Assembly: GCA_016801845.1 (NCBI GenBank)
Contig: CM028931.1
Coordinates: 19,469,802 to 19,533,801 of the forward strand
Direction of reading: 5' to 3'
Length of the DNA: 64,000 nt
Source of the DNA: Polydactylus sextarius
Lineage: Eukaryota; Chordata; Actinopteri; Polynemidae
The notes below the pieces were generated by a model. The model ran no database searches, was not told the origin of the DNA, and worked only from the letters and a program-made list of their open reading frames with translations. A program made the translations under genes and the position numbers. Positions 1-34,200 of the stretch are shown here, one piece after another (within the stretch, counting starts at the first letter, position 1; each line of letters opens with the position of its first letter).

Positions 1-82
1 CGGTTTTTATTTGACGTTTTCGGTCACAGACATCGTCTTTCAAACCCGAAGGTGACGAGTTTCTCCCGTTTGTGTTTGACAG

Positions 83-3000
83 CATCGTCTCTAAGGAGAC
101 GGGTCCGACCGTCGGAGAGAAACTGTCGGAGGCTCTGACTCTGACTCCGACTCTTCAGCAGCTCAAGTGAGAAACAAAAACTCTCGATTACTTGATTATT
201 TTTGATTCTAGATCTTTCGTTCTGACAACGTTGTGACGTCTTCCTCAGCCTCTCAGGTCATGTGATCAGCGACGCGGCAGCTCAGACTTTGACCGGACTG
301 TTTCCTCGTTTAACGTCTCTAAAGTAAGACTTGAACTTCCATCTCTGGCGCTTTACGACTCAGGAGTTGAACGTTCTGACTCGTCTCGTCTCTTCCAGTC
401 TGTCTCACTGCCGGTGGTCGCCGTCCGGAGGCGCGCAGCTCGTCTCCGCTCTGGGTCGATGTGTCGCTCTGGAAGCTCTGTGGTAAAAACTGAAAACGCT
501 GACGTTAAAGAGCAGAACCAGTCGATTCTGTGACGTCATGTGACTTTATTCGTTTCTGTTTCTCGAAGTCTGGACTCGGTGAAACTGGACGAGAACATCA
601 GGTCGAGTTTGACTCCAACTCTGACGAAGCTTCAGCGTCTTCGCAGCCTCAAGTAAGAGACAAGACGTTTATGTAAATGATATAAAAGATAATAAATAAA
701 AAGACATTTATGTCAAAAGTCAATATTCATTTAAACAAAAATAGTTTTTTTTTAAATTGTCAAAATTTATTTATAAAAAACACATTTATGTCAAAAAATT
801 GTCTTTTTTTTAAATAGATGTTTGTCAAGAAAACTCAATATTTATTCAAAAAAATAGATGTTAATGTAGAAAATAGTGAATATTTATTTTTAAAACATAA
901 GTTTGTCAAATTTTGTTTTTAAAAAATAGTCAGTATTTATTTTTATTTAAAAAAATAGATGTTAATGTAGAAAATAGTAGATATTCATTTTTAAAAAATA
1001 GATGTTTGTGTTAAAATTGTAAATATTTATTTTAAAACATAAGTTTATGTCAAACTTTGTCAGACGTTTGTGTCAAAAGTCAGTATTTATTTAAAAAAAA
1101 TAGATGTTTGTCAAAAAAGTTGACCAAAAATACAGTTGCATAATATTATTTCATTAAAAATGAATTTTAATTACTAAGTCTTAGTTATTAATTTCTTTTT
1201 TCAAATTGAATGAAAACATTAAATCTAAGTGTTTCCTGCTCTTTGAGCCTCCTCAGTCGTATCATGACTCGATCTACGTGTTCACACGTGGAGACGAGTT
1301 GTACTCGACCTAGAGGAGAAGAGACATAAAACCTGTTGGTTTAATAAATCTTAAGTCTTAATCCTGATCGTCATCTTCAGCCTCTCATCACGTCCTCATT
1401 ATTTAATATCCCGTCCGTCGTCTGCGGCTGGACGTCGTATTTTCTTCCCTCTCGCCTCTCGAATCACGTCGCTTATTTCTGACACGTCGCTGCTCGTGTT
1501 GCTGCTGCTGGTTTCATTCCAGTTCAAATAAAAATAGTTACTGACTGACGCTGAGACGACGCGTGTGGTTGTAGAAGATTCAACCCACAACCCTGTTTAT
1601 CTGTTTGTTTGTTTATCTGTTTGTTTGTTTATCAGGTTGAATGAGGTCGTCACAACAGAGGAACATGCAGAACAACTCCTCACTGCCATGGAGCCGCTCA
1701 CAGGGACGGAGGAGATAGAGTGAGTTCATGTCCAGAGTGAAGTTGGACGGTTAGCTACGTATCGTAGCCACGACGTAGCTACGATACGTAGCCATGACAC
1801 ATAATCACAACACTTAGATACAACGTAGCCACGACACGTAGCTATGACATGTAGCCACGACACATAATCACAACACTTAGATACAACGTAGCCACAACGT
1901 AGCCACAATGTAGTTATGACGTAGCTACGACACGTAGCCATGACACATAATCACAACACTTAGATAAAACGTAGCCACAACACGTAGCCACGTGACATAG
2001 CTACATGACGTAGCCACATGATGTAGCTACATGACGTAGCCACGTGACATAGCTACATGACGTAGCCACATGATGTAGCTACGACGTAGCCACATGATGT
2101 AGCCACATAGCCACGTGACATAGCTACATGACGTAGCCACATGATGTAGCTACGTGACGTAGCCACATGATGTAGCCACAACACATAGCCACGTGACATA
2201 GCTACATGACGTAGCCACATGATGTAGCTACATGACGTAGCCACATGATGTAGCCACAACACATAGCCACGTGACATAGCTACATGACGTAGCCACATGA
2301 TGTAGCTACATGACGTAGCCACATGACATAGCTACATGACGTAGCCACATGATGTAGCCACAACACGTAGCCACGTGACATAGCCACATGACGTAGCCAC
2401 ATGACGTAGCCACAACACGTAGCCACGTGACGTAGCTACATGACGTAGCCACATGACGTAGCCACATGACGTAGCCACAACACGTAGCCACATGACGTAG
2501 CCACATGACGTAGCTACATGACGTAGCCACAACACGTAGCTACAGTGTAGCCACAACGTAGCTTAATGACTGTGATTTTCATTGATGATTCATCATTAGT
2601 GACGTTGTTGTTCAGGTTGGACGGTTGGAGGATGAACGACAGAGGAGTCGATCAGCTGATCAGACTGGTTCCTGTCTGGACCCGACTCAGGAAGATCAGG
2701 TCAGTGACATGTTCTGACTGATCAGGCGCTCGCTTCTTTTATTTCATATTTAATTTGAATTTGTGTTCAACTTTCAGGTTGTCGAAGAATCTGATCAGCG
2801 ATCAATCAGGAGGCAAACTTCTGGAGGCTCTGATTGGCTGCAGCCTCCTGGAGGAGTTGTAGTAAGAACCAACTGACGATGTTTCAGAAATAAATCTTAA
2901 CTTCCTGTTCGTTGAACCAAAACAACGTCTCTGTCGTCTTCTAGTCTGAGCAACAACCGTCTGGGTGACGTCACCGCCGCCAAGATGGCCGCCGTGCTGC

Positions 3001-4404
3001 CGGCGATGACGCACATCACCGTGTTGGAGTGAGTTACGATTTTATCTACGAGATTTTATCGTCCATCGTTAAACTTCTCACTTATTTACTCAGGATTTAA
3101 GGTGTTTGTCGCAATAAAGTTGCAGTGTTTTTAGTTGTTTTATCACAATAAAGTTGCAGTGTTTTTAGGTGTTTTGTCGCAATAAAGTTGCAGTGTTTTT
3201 AGTTGTTTTATCACAATAAAGTTGCAGTGTTTTTAGTTGTTTTGTTGCAATAAAGTTGCAATGTTTTTAGTTGTTTTGTGACAATAAAGTTGCAGTGTTT
3301 TTAGTTGTTTTGTCGCAACAAAGTTGCAGTGTTTTTAGTTGTTTTGTTGCAATAAAGTTGCAGTGTTTTTAGTTGTTTTGTTGCAATAAAGTTGCAGTGT
3401 TTTTAGTTGTTTTGTTGCAATAAAGTTGCAGTGTTTTTAGTTGTTTTGTGACAATAAAGTTGCAGTGTTTTTAGTTGTTTTGTTGCAATAAAGTTGCAGT
3501 GTTTTTAGTTGTTTTGTGACAATAAAGTTGCAGTGTTTTTTTGTTGTTTTGTTGCAATAAAGTTGCAGTGTTTTTAGTTGGTTTTTTTTTCACAATAAAG
3601 TTGCAGTGTTTTTAGCGTTTTGTTTGCACTTGGTATCGTTTCTTGTGTTTTTTACGTCTTTGTGTCTCGTTCAGTATTTCAGAGAACGTTATCGGACGTG
3701 ACGGCGCCGCCAGTTTGTCGGAGGCGATAAAGTTTCTGACGAACCTCAGGAGGATTCAGTAAGAAATGTTTTTATTTTTTAGTAGAAAAGCGATAAATAA
3801 AAACTCGCCGGTGGTTCAACCGTGTTTGTTTTCAGGTTAACGTCCGTCGGGACGCCAGAACTCGGCGCCGTCGCTGCCAGTTTACGTCACTGTCCTCTCG
3901 TAGAGGACGTCGGGTAAGATTCAGTAAAAAAAAGCAAACTTACAAACGTTTTGTTTATTTCTATGAATCGATCATTGTTTGTTTTCATCAGTCTCGGTTG
4001 GAACAACTGCGGCGACGACGTTGCGTTGGAGTTGTCCAGAATTCTTCCGTCTTGTCAGAAGTTGACAAGGATCGAGTGAGTTTCTTAAAAACGAAACAAA
4101 CGTTTGTGTTTATTTCTTTAGATTAAATCAGTTAATAAACATGTGGTTGCACCTCCAGTCTGGAGGTGAACGGCGTCGGTGTGGTCGGAGTCGAAGCTCT
4201 GGTCAAAGCTTTACGGTCGTCTCCTGCTCTGCAGCTCATCAGGTACAAACATCCTGTGGTTTTTTGGACCAAACAGGCTCCTGTAGGCGGTAGATTTAGT
4301 TCATGTCTCGTTGTGTCTTCAGGTTGTGGAGAAACAAAGTGTCGTCCAGCGAAGCTCAACGTCTCCGTCTGCAGGACAAGAGGCTGAACTTCTCTTCGAC
4401 GTGA
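83..4404 (+). CDS. nlrc5: NLRC5-like NLR, C-terminal leucine-rich-repeat exons (5' part outside window)
   Basis: Thirteen consecutive exons are visible: 83-166, 249-323, 399-482, 569-652, 1636-1719, 2616-2699, 2778-2861, 2945-3028, 3675-3758, 3836-3913, 3992-4075, 4159-4242 and 4323-4404 (TGA 4402-4404). Eleven internal exons share one layout: 84 bp (75 and 78 bp in two), all in the same phase, each encoding one ribonuclease-inhibitor type LRR of about 28 residues (for example LSKNLISDQSGGKLLEAL in 2778-2861). One LRR per 84-bp exon is typical of vertebrate NLR receptors. The last exon ends in RLRLQDKRLNFSST. NLRC5 is a NACHT-LRR protein that acts as an MHC class I transactivator in mammals; its N-terminal and NACHT parts would lie upstream of base 1. 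The NLRC5 assignment rests mainly on the adjacent CPNE2 and PSME3IP1; from the LRRs alone it could be another NLRC. The first exon here was called from AG/GT signals only, and exons missed in the repeat-filled introns are possible. Confidence 0.8.
1752..2564. repeat. 13-bp-type minisatellite in an NLRC5 intron
   Basis: Degenerate tandem repeats built on cgtagccacatga / cgtagctacatga fill the intron between the LRR exons ending at 1719 and starting at 2616. The first 200 bp are more diverged and include cacaacacttagata spacers. The minus strand is free of stops for long runs, so the MWLRHVATSCGYV-type open frames here are repeat artefacts. Confidence 0.9.
3101..3617 (+). repeat. 34-bp minisatellite with an AATAAA in nearly every unit
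   Basis: About fifteen near-identical 34-bp units (core caataaagttgcagtg followed by tttttagttgttttg) occupy the intron between the LRR exons ending at 3028 and starting at 3675. Fourteen units contain a perfect AATAAA on the sense strand of the host gene; one has AACAAA. A GT/T-rich stretch follows each hexamer within about 10-25 nt, which is the layout of a cleavage/polyadenylation signal. Confidence 0.92.
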
Positions 4405-4609
4405 AGGTGAATCGGATGATTGAGAAGGAAACGCCACCGTGTGGTTGGTTTAGATACGTCCACATATCAACAGGAGCATGAATGTTTGTAAAAAAAAAAA
4501 AAAAAAAGGTGACGATTCACTGGTCGGTCTCTGGTTTCACGGCAGGAAAAGAAACAAAGAACCGAGATAAAGTTTTATTTAATAGACGGAAACTCGTCAG
4601 ATTAAAGGA
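4405..4609 (+). other. Probable 3' UTR of the NLRC5-like gene
   Basis: Sequence directly after the stop codon with no open exon. An ATTAAA hexamer near 4602 is the first polyadenylation-signal candidate, but ATTAAA also occurs in many units of the minisatellite that follows, so the true cleavage site cannot be placed by eye. Confidence 0.4.
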
Positions 4610-5630
4610 TGAAAAACTAGATTCATACATCGAAGTGACGCAACTAATGTCAAGATTAAAGTCGACAAACTTGATTTAAACGTTGAATTTAATGTTGAGA
4701 TTATAGTCGACAAACTCGAGATTAATGTCAACAAATTTAAGGTTAAAGTTGAGATTAAACTTGAGTTTAACGTCAACAAACTCAAGATTAACATTGAGTT
4801 TAATGTTGACAAACTCAAGATTAAAGTCAAACTCAAGATTAAACTCGAGATTGAAGTTGAGATTAATGTCGACAAACTCGAGATTAAAGTTGAGATTAAA
4901 CTCGAGTTTAATGTCGACAAACTCAAAATTAAAGTTGACAAACTTGATTTTAACGTCAAATTTAATGTCGAGATTAAACTAAGATTAAACTTGAGATTAA
5001 TGTTGACAAATTTGAGATTAAAGTCAAAATTAAACTCAAGATTAATGTCGACAAACTTGAGATGAAAGTCGAGTTTAATGTCAACAAACTCAAGATTAAC
5101 ATTGGGTTTAATGTCGACAAACTCAAAATTAAAGTTGACAAACTTGATTTTAACGTCAAATTTAATGTCGAGATTAAACTAAGATTAAATTTGAGATTAA
5201 TGTTGACAAATTTGAGATTAAAGTCAAAATTAAACTCAAGATTAAAGTCGACAAACTTGATTTAAACGTTGAATTTAATGTTGAGATTATAGTCGACAAA
5301 CTCGAGATTAATGTCAACAAATTTAAGGTTAAAGTTGAGATTAAACTTGAGTTTAATGTCGACAAACTCAAAATTAAAGTTGACAAACTTGATTTTAACG
5401 TCAAATTTAATGTCGAGATTAAACTAAGATTAAATTTGAGATTAATGTTGACAAATTTGAGATTAAAGTCAAAATTAAACTCAAGATTAATGTCGACAAA
5501 CTTGAGATGAAAGTCGAGTTTAATGTCCACAAACTCAAGATTAAGGTTGAGTTTAATGTTGACGAACTCGAGATTAAAGTCGAAATTAAACTCAGGATTA
5601 ATGTTGCCAATCTTAAGATTAAAGTTTAGA
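4610..5630. repeat. Degenerate minisatellite downstream of NLRC5, with higher-order duplication
   Basis: Short units such as attaaagtcgacaaactcg and gagattaatgtcaacaaa repeat for about 1 kb. A block of roughly 110 bp near 4651-4760 recurs almost unchanged near 5246-5355, so larger segments have also duplicated. Open frames of 60-120 aa appear on both strands (LSTLILSLSTLNS on the minus strand) because stop codons are absent from the unit; none looks like a gene. Confidence 0.88.
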
Positions 5631-6316
5631 AACTCTCTTTTATTCCAGTTTCCACGTCAACGTTCATCTGTTCTCAGAAGTTTCTTGTTTGATCAGGAAA
5701 CAGACTCTAGAAGCTCAGAGACTCTTTTACTTTTACGAGTCACGAACACGACTCCTCTGAGTTAACAGAGGATCTTGTGTAAAGACTGTTGTGGACTCTC
5801 GTGGACTCTAGCGGACTCAGGATTACGTTGCAGCAGCTGTTCTCTGGAGACCAGGATCGTGTTACTGAGTCGTCGTCGGTTTGAAACCAGAAAAAGTCCG
5901 TCGTGAATCTAGAGACCAGATGTGATGAAATACTGAGCAGACTCCACGTTTGAGTCGTTTGCACTCGTTCTATTGTTTACAACAACAACAACAACAACAA
6001 CAACCAGAGGCCACGAAGTGAAAAACACAACAAACACAAACAAACCGTGACGAACCGTGAGGTCGTGGTCTCTGATCAACCTACGTATTTATTCCTGGAA
6101 ACAAACAACGATATTTATTTAACTAAAGTTAAAATGTTCTGATGTTTAATTATATTGACGATGAGGATGATGATGATGATGATGATGAGGATGCACCTTA
6201 CTGTGTTTTTTTTTTTTTTAAAGCAGTTTTATTGTTTGTTTGTGTTTGAAATGAAACGAGACGTTTTAAAGAAACAAAACAAGACAAACTGACTTTTTCT
6301 TTTCTTTGTTCTGACG

Positions 6317-6396
<80 letters not shown>

Positions 6397-6480
6397 TCAG
6401 CAGCTGCTGCTGCAGTGATTTATGACGTTGATCAGACGTCCCCTTGTGGTCAGAATCAGAAGTACAAATATTTATGTTTA
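5631..6480. repeat. Intergenic stretch with simple repeats, including a long (TG)n
   Basis: Contains (CAA)n at about 5980-6004, (GAT)n at about 6160-6187, a poly-T run, and a perfect (TG)n tract at 6319-6394. No splice-flanked open exon was seen; the VCVCVC/THTHTH frames are translations of the dinucleotide repeat. Confidence 0.85.
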
Positions 6481-7688
6481 AATTTAAATTTTTACTTTTT
6501 AACATTTAGTTAAATATATTTTAATTTTTTTTATTTTTTAGTTTAGTATTTTTATTTGAAATAATGTGATTTTAATATTTAATAACTGAAAAATATATCA
6601 AGGTAACTGTAACAAACAGAATATAAAGTAAATACATTTTTAATATTTAATCAAATGCATTTAATTTCAATAATTTTTATTTAGTTTAAAATATTTAATT
6701 GAATATAAATATATTTATATAATTGTGTAACAAACAGAATATAAAGTAAATTAAATAAAAAAGGATTTAATTATTTTTGTATAATGTGATTTTAAGAATA
6801 TTTGTAAATATTATAAAACTAAATAAATATAAACATTCTAAAATAATAAACAATTGTAAAAAAAATGTATATATTCTTTTAAATAAATTATTTTAAAATA
6901 TTATTGAACAATTCTATTTTTTTAATTGTGATTTTACATATATTTAAATTATATTAAATTAATATATTAATTACTTATAATAAATATTTTTTTAAATAAT
7001 TTGATTTAAAATATTTGATTTATTTTAAATATACTTAGATAATTATGAAAAACACAAAATAAAAAGGTAAATTAAAAAGTTAATAATGAATTTAAATTTT
7101 ATTTTTCACTATTTTCACAAGAATGTGATTTAAATATATTTGTAAATTTAATGTAAATTATTTTAAAGTAAAGTTTAAAAACACTTAAAAATGTTTGATT
7201 TTCTTTGTAATTTTTGTGATTTCACATATTAAAAAATATGATTTTATTAAATATAAACGATTATTAAAATATAAATATAATTATATTATATAAATTATAT
7301 ATAAAAGATAATTATATTAAAATATAATCTAAATATATTTATATAAATATTTTTAAATAATATTTAACAGTTGTAACAAAGTTTTTAGCAGCAGGAAAAA
7401 TTAAAAATAAATATAAATGATAAAATAATATATAATTAATATATATAATAAATAATATTAGTATTATTTTATTTAAAATATATATAAAGCAGCTTAATAA
7501 AGTCGACATTTACACGTGTTGACCAGTAGAGGGCGACATTGGAATAATAAATAATTTATGTGATAATTTATTTAGAAAAAAAATAACAATAAAATATTAT
7601 TAAATTAAAATTGACTTGTCTAAATTAAACTAATTTAACTGACATTAATAAATGTTTAGAAACGATGACTTAATTTTAAAAAAAAAAA
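6480..7688. other. AT-rich intergenic spacer between NLRC5 and CPNE2
   Basis: About 1.2 kb of very AT-rich sequence made of aaataaatata-like words. No coding exon, RNA gene or clear transposon end was recognised. Confidence 0.7.
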
Positions 7689-7760
7689 TATATATATAAC
7701 CGGAAGTGATTTGATGTTGCCGCTTTTATTTTGTAGCTACTTCCTGTTGCGGTTGAACGA
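7689..7760 (+). promoter_or_regulatory. Probable CPNE2 core promoter
   Basis: At the abrupt change from AT-rich spacer to GC-richer sequence there is a TATA-like tract (tatatatataa, 7688-7698), an ETS/GABP-type site accggaagtg (7699-7708) and an opposite-strand ETS core acttcctg (7739-7746). Paired ETS sites next to a transcription start are common in vertebrate promoters. The start site itself is inferred. Confidence 0.45.
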
Positions 7761-29412
<21,652 letters not shown>

Positions 29413-30215
29413 AACCACGACGACGGCGACGAAGACGAAGACGAGCTTTCGCTTTTGTTTGTATCATAGCTCAACGGAAACCTCTTCAATACACAACAAC
29501 TGTCTAATGATTTTAAAAACAAAAACAAACAAAAAAAAAAAAGTTGTGATGAAATTTGAAGAATTATTTGAATTAAAACGTTAAAACACAGACGTGTCGA
29601 TGTGACAGGAGCTTTGCATGTGTGAAGTCGTCGCCGCGGCGTCGATACGCAGGTGAGACTCGGTCTGTGGACGATTAAAACGCGTCAGCTGACGGGACGT
29701 TCTTCACGTTGTTTCTCTTTTGTTTTGTTTTGCATGTGTGAGTCTCGTGATACAAACGTCTCCTCTGGTTGAGTCTCCTCCTGCCGTCGTACGACGTCGT
29801 CTTCAGGTAAAAAACAAACAAACAAAACAGAAAAGAGTCGGATCCCAGAGGAAACGCTAGCGTAGCGGCGACTCAGACCGGACTGGTTTGATGTCGAGGG
29901 TTTTGATTTTTAACGACCTGGTTCATCCTGCATGTTGCCGATACCTGCTCACTGTTTACACACTGACACAAACGCATGACGACGTACGTGATGTAAATAT
30001 TTAGAGACGTTTCTGATGCATATTTATGAATGTATATTTCTATGACGCCGTTCATGTTTTTAAATGTACTTTTTATGCAGTGATGGAAACTACTGTGTAT
30101 TCTGATACTCGTGTATTATTGTGCTTCTTTGTACCAAATGTGATCTTTTCTTTTCTTTTCTTTTTTTGTTTTTTTTAAAAAAAGTTGTGTCCGTGTCCAA
30201 ACTCAGGTTAATAAA
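29413..30215 (+). terminator. CPNE2 3' UTR and polyadenylation signal
   Basis: The region after the TGA at 29410-29412 lacks further exon signals. A perfect AATAAA at 30210-30215 is the best-placed polyadenylation hexamer, about 800 nt past the stop. Confidence 0.6.
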
Positions 30216-30777
30216 CTGAAGAAAAATGTCAACGAAGCTTCGACGTTAAAACAAAACAAACGAGACTGAAGAGATGGAAGCAAAGATACAAATAACTACG
30301 AAGATACAAACTACCACTGAAATTATCTAAACTACCACTGAAATTTATTAAACTACTACAGAATAAAACTACTACAAAAAGAAACAAACCATCTACAAAA
30401 TAAACAAAACTACAAAATAAATAAAATTACAAAAAGAAACAAAAACAACTACAAGCTAAACTAAAACAACAAAGAGAAGTTGAAAAGTTCCACTGCTGCG
30501 TCAGATCAAGTGATTCACTGTTTTTATTTTAAACAGGTTTTTTTTTTTCATCTTCAGCTCGAAAAGAAAAAAAAAAAACAACCTGATATTTGCATCACGA
30601 GTGTGAGGATTTTATTATTTGTTCAGTTGTCATAGCGACGCCTCTCAGCGCCGACGTGTCCTCAGACAAACTGAAGATGACATCATCTCAGCCACAGGTG
30701 AGTCGCTCTTCATCTTCTGCTCAGGTTTAAAAGTGAAAGTAAAAAAAAAAAGAGACACAGTCGAAGGGAAAAAGCTC

Positions 30778-30783
30778 TTTATT
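30778..30783 (-). terminator. PSME3IP1 polyadenylation signal (AATAAA on minus strand)
   Basis: Plus-strand TTTATT gives AATAAA on the minus strand, about 445 nt downstream of the PSME3IP1 stop. The gap to the convergent CPNE2 signal is about 560 bp. Confidence 0.55.
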
Positions 30784-31227
30784 TGACGCCTGAAAACAGC
30801 AGCAAAACAGCGTCTTTCCAGCACGATTTCAAAAACTGAAACAAAACAAACGACGAGTAAACACATGAAACAAATAAAAACATCACCAGCCGTCTCAGAC
30901 ACAACCAGAGAGAGAGAAACGTGGCCTGTTCCTCGCTCTCTGCTGCTCGTCGCTACAAAAACAAACAAAAGTCTCCTTTTTCCTCAGCTCCACAGCTGTC
31001 AATCACTGTTCCCTCAGCCAATAGTGTGAGGGTGGAGGGCGTGAGGAAGAGGAAGGGGGCGGGACGTCGTCAGGGTGCGGGAGGGATTGGACGCTCGCGT
31101 TAAACTGCGTGAGATGTGATTGAGGGAAGGAACGTTACGTTAAATAGATGAATTTAGGAACGGTTTAACTCACAGCTGTGAAATCAACAGGAGCGCTAAT
31201 AATTTAACTCTTTTAAATATGTTGTGT

Positions 31228-34200
31228 TTATCTGTAGGCTCTGCTGTGCCGCGGATACGGCGACATGATTGCGTCCACGCTACCTTCGCTGTCCGAGCTG
31301 CTGTCGGAGTCGCTGCTGCCGGAGTAAACCCACAGTCCCGGTAAGACGCCCACGCACACGGCCGCCGACGGCAGGTGGAGGACGCCGCCCGGACCCGAGC
31401 TGGGAGGAGGAGCCGAGGGCGGAGTCTTAGACGTCAGGACGGGGAGAGACTGGGGGTCGTCGGCGCCGCCTGACGCTGCTGCTGCTGCTTCCTGTTCTGA
31501 ACACAGGACACATCAAAACCACAGGTCAGAGCTTCAAACACTGAACAACGTGAGGGTAAATGTAGCAAAATGTGGCTAAACGTAGCTAATATGTAGTTAA
31601 ATTTAGCAAAACGTTGCAAAAATTTGGCTGAATGTAAGAAAATTTAGCTAATTATAGCTAATATGTATCTAAATGTAGCAAAAATGTAGCTAAACGAAGC
31701 TAATATGTAGCTAAATTTAGCAAAATGTAGCAAAAATGTAGCTAATGGTTGCGAAAATGTGGCTGAACATAAGAAAATGTGGCTAAACGTAGCTAATATG
31801 TAGTTAAATTTAGCAAAACAATGCAAAAAATGTGGCTGAATGTAAGAAAATTTAGCTAAATGTCGCAAAAATTTAGCAAAAAAGTAGCTAAAGATTGTAA
31901 AAATGTGGCAGAACTTAATAAAAATGTAGAAAATATTTCAATATTTAATAAAAAAAAAAAAAACAGCAAAAATGTAGCAAATTGTCAACAAACATAGCAA
32001 ACAATTTGCTGTAGTTGACAGCTAAATGTAGCCGACTGTAGCTAACTGTAGCTAACTGTAGCTGACTGTAGGTAACTGTAGCTGACTGTAGCTGACTGTA
32101 GCTGACTGTAGCCGACTGTAGCTGACTGCAGCTAACTGTAGCTAACTGTAGCCGACTGCAGCTGACTGTAGCTGACTGTAGCTAACTGTAGCCGACTGCA
32201 GCTAACTGTAGCCGACTGTAGCTGACTGCAGCTGACTTTAGCTAACTGTAGCTGACTGCAGCTAACTGTAGCCGACTGTAGCTGACTGTAGCTAACTGTA
32301 GCTAACTGTAGCTGAGTGCAGGTAACTGTAGCTAACTGTAGTTAACTGTAGCCGACTGCAGGTAACTGTAGTTAACTGTAGCTGACTGTAGCTGACTGCA
32401 GGTAACTGTAGCTGACTGTAGCCGACTGTAGCCGACTGTAGCTGACTGTAGCTGACTGTAGCCGACTGCAGCGGACTGTAGCCGACTGCAGGTAACTGTA
32501 GCTAACTGTAGCTGACTGTAGCTGACTGCAGGTGACTGTAGCTGACTGCAGCTAACTGTAGCCGACTGTAGCCGACTGTAGCCGACTGTAGCTGACTGTA
32601 GCCGACTGTAGCCGACTGCAGCTAACTGTAGCTAACTGTAGCTGACTGCAGCTAACTGTAGCTGACTGTAGCTGACTGCAGGTAACTGTAGCTGACTGTA
32701 GCTAACTGTAGCTGACTGTAGCTAACTGTAGCTGACTGTAGCTGACTGCAGCTAACTGTAGCCGACTGTAGCCGACTGTAGCTAACTGTAGCCGACTGTA
32801 GCTGACTGCAGCTAACTGTAGCTGACTGTAGCTGACTGCAGGTAACTGTAGCTGACTGTAGCTGACTGTAGCTAACTGTAGCCGACTGTAGCCGACTGTA
32901 GCCGACTGCAGGTAACTGTAGCTGACTGTAGCTGACTGTAGCCGACTGCAGGTAACTGTAGCTGACTGTAGCTAACTGTAGCTGACTGCAGGTAACTGTA
33001 GCTAACTGTAGCTGACTGCAGGTAACTGTAGCTGACTGTAGCTGACTGCAGGTAACTGTAGCTGACTGCAGGTAACTGTAGCTAACTGTAGCTGACTGTA
33101 GCTAACTGTAGCTGACTGTAGCTGACTGTAGCTGACTGCAGGTAACTGTAGCTGACTGTAGCTAACTGTAGCTAACTGTAGCTGACTGTAGCTGACTGTA
33201 GCTGACTGCAGGTAACTGTAGCTGACTGTAGCTGACTGTAGCTGACTGCAGGTAACTGTAGCTGACTGTAGCTGACTGTAGCTGACTGCAGGTAACTGTA
33301 GCTGACTGTAGCTGACTGTAGCTAACTGTAGCTAACTGTAGCTGAGTGCAGGTAACTGTAGCTGACTGCAGGTAACTGTAGCTGACTGTAGCTAACTGTA
33401 GCTGACTGTAGCTAACTGTAGCCGACTGTAGCCGACTGCAGGTAACTGTAGCTGACTGTAGCTGACTGCAGGTAACTGTAGCTGACTGTAGCTGACTGTA
33501 GCTGACTGTAGCTGACTGCAGGTAACTGTAGCTGACTGTAGCTGACTGCAGGTAACTGTAGCTGACTGTAGCTGACTGTAGCTGACTGTAGCTGACTGCA
33601 GGTAACTGTAGCTGACTGTAGCTGACTGTAGCTGACTGTAGCTGACTGCAGGTAACTGTAGCTGACTGCAGGTAACTGTAGCTGACTGTAGCTAACTGTA
33701 GCTGACTGTAGCTGACTGCATCTGACTGCAGCTGACTGCAGGTAACTGTAGCTAACTGTAGCTGACTGCATCTGACTGCAGCTGACTGCAGCCGTGTGGG
33801 ACTCGTTGTTGACGAAGCGTCTTCACCCGTGCGTCTTTCTCCGTTTCCTGTCGTCGTGGTCGCCGTGGTGATCTCCACCTTCTGTTTCTTGTTGCTGTCC
33901 GACGACTGCGACGAGCTGCAGGATCAAAACGAAGCCGGTTGAGACCAGAACTTCCCCGAAACCAGTTTTACGGAGCCGAGCGGCGTTCGTACCTGCGTCT
34001 CTTCACGGCTCCGGCCAACAGATGAGCCTGAGACAAGTGACTCGTTCGTTGTTCTGAACCCGAAAGTTTCGCCGTCGTCGCCGCCGTCGTTTTCTTTTCG
34101 GGTTCTTTGCGGTTTTCGGCGGACGCTTGTTTCTGAACGGCGCTGTGACGTCGCTGAGTTAAAGATTCATCTCAGATAAAAGAGAGAAAAAAACAGACGT

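Noticed and set aside
1257..1340. Possible extra LRR exon after a good acceptor (cctcag)
   Set aside because: The frame needed to join its neighbours has a TAA and the translation lacks the LRR pattern.
4597..5610. Open frames of up to 120 aa on both strands (LSTLILSLSTLNS-like)
   Set aside because: They are translations of a stop-poor minisatellite; no start context, splice sites or homology.
6319..6394. Cysteine/valine and threonine/histidine repeat proteins
   Set aside because: Direct translation of a (TG)n microsatellite; the same applies to the other dinucleotide tracts.
30650..31327. Spliced plus-strand micro-gene: ATG exon ending CAG|gtgagt at 30709 joined to 31239-31327
   Set aside because: Most of it is the antisense of the conserved PSME3IP1 C-terminal exon, whose acidic serine codons give a leucine/serine frame by chance; no homology. 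It could still be an antisense RNA.
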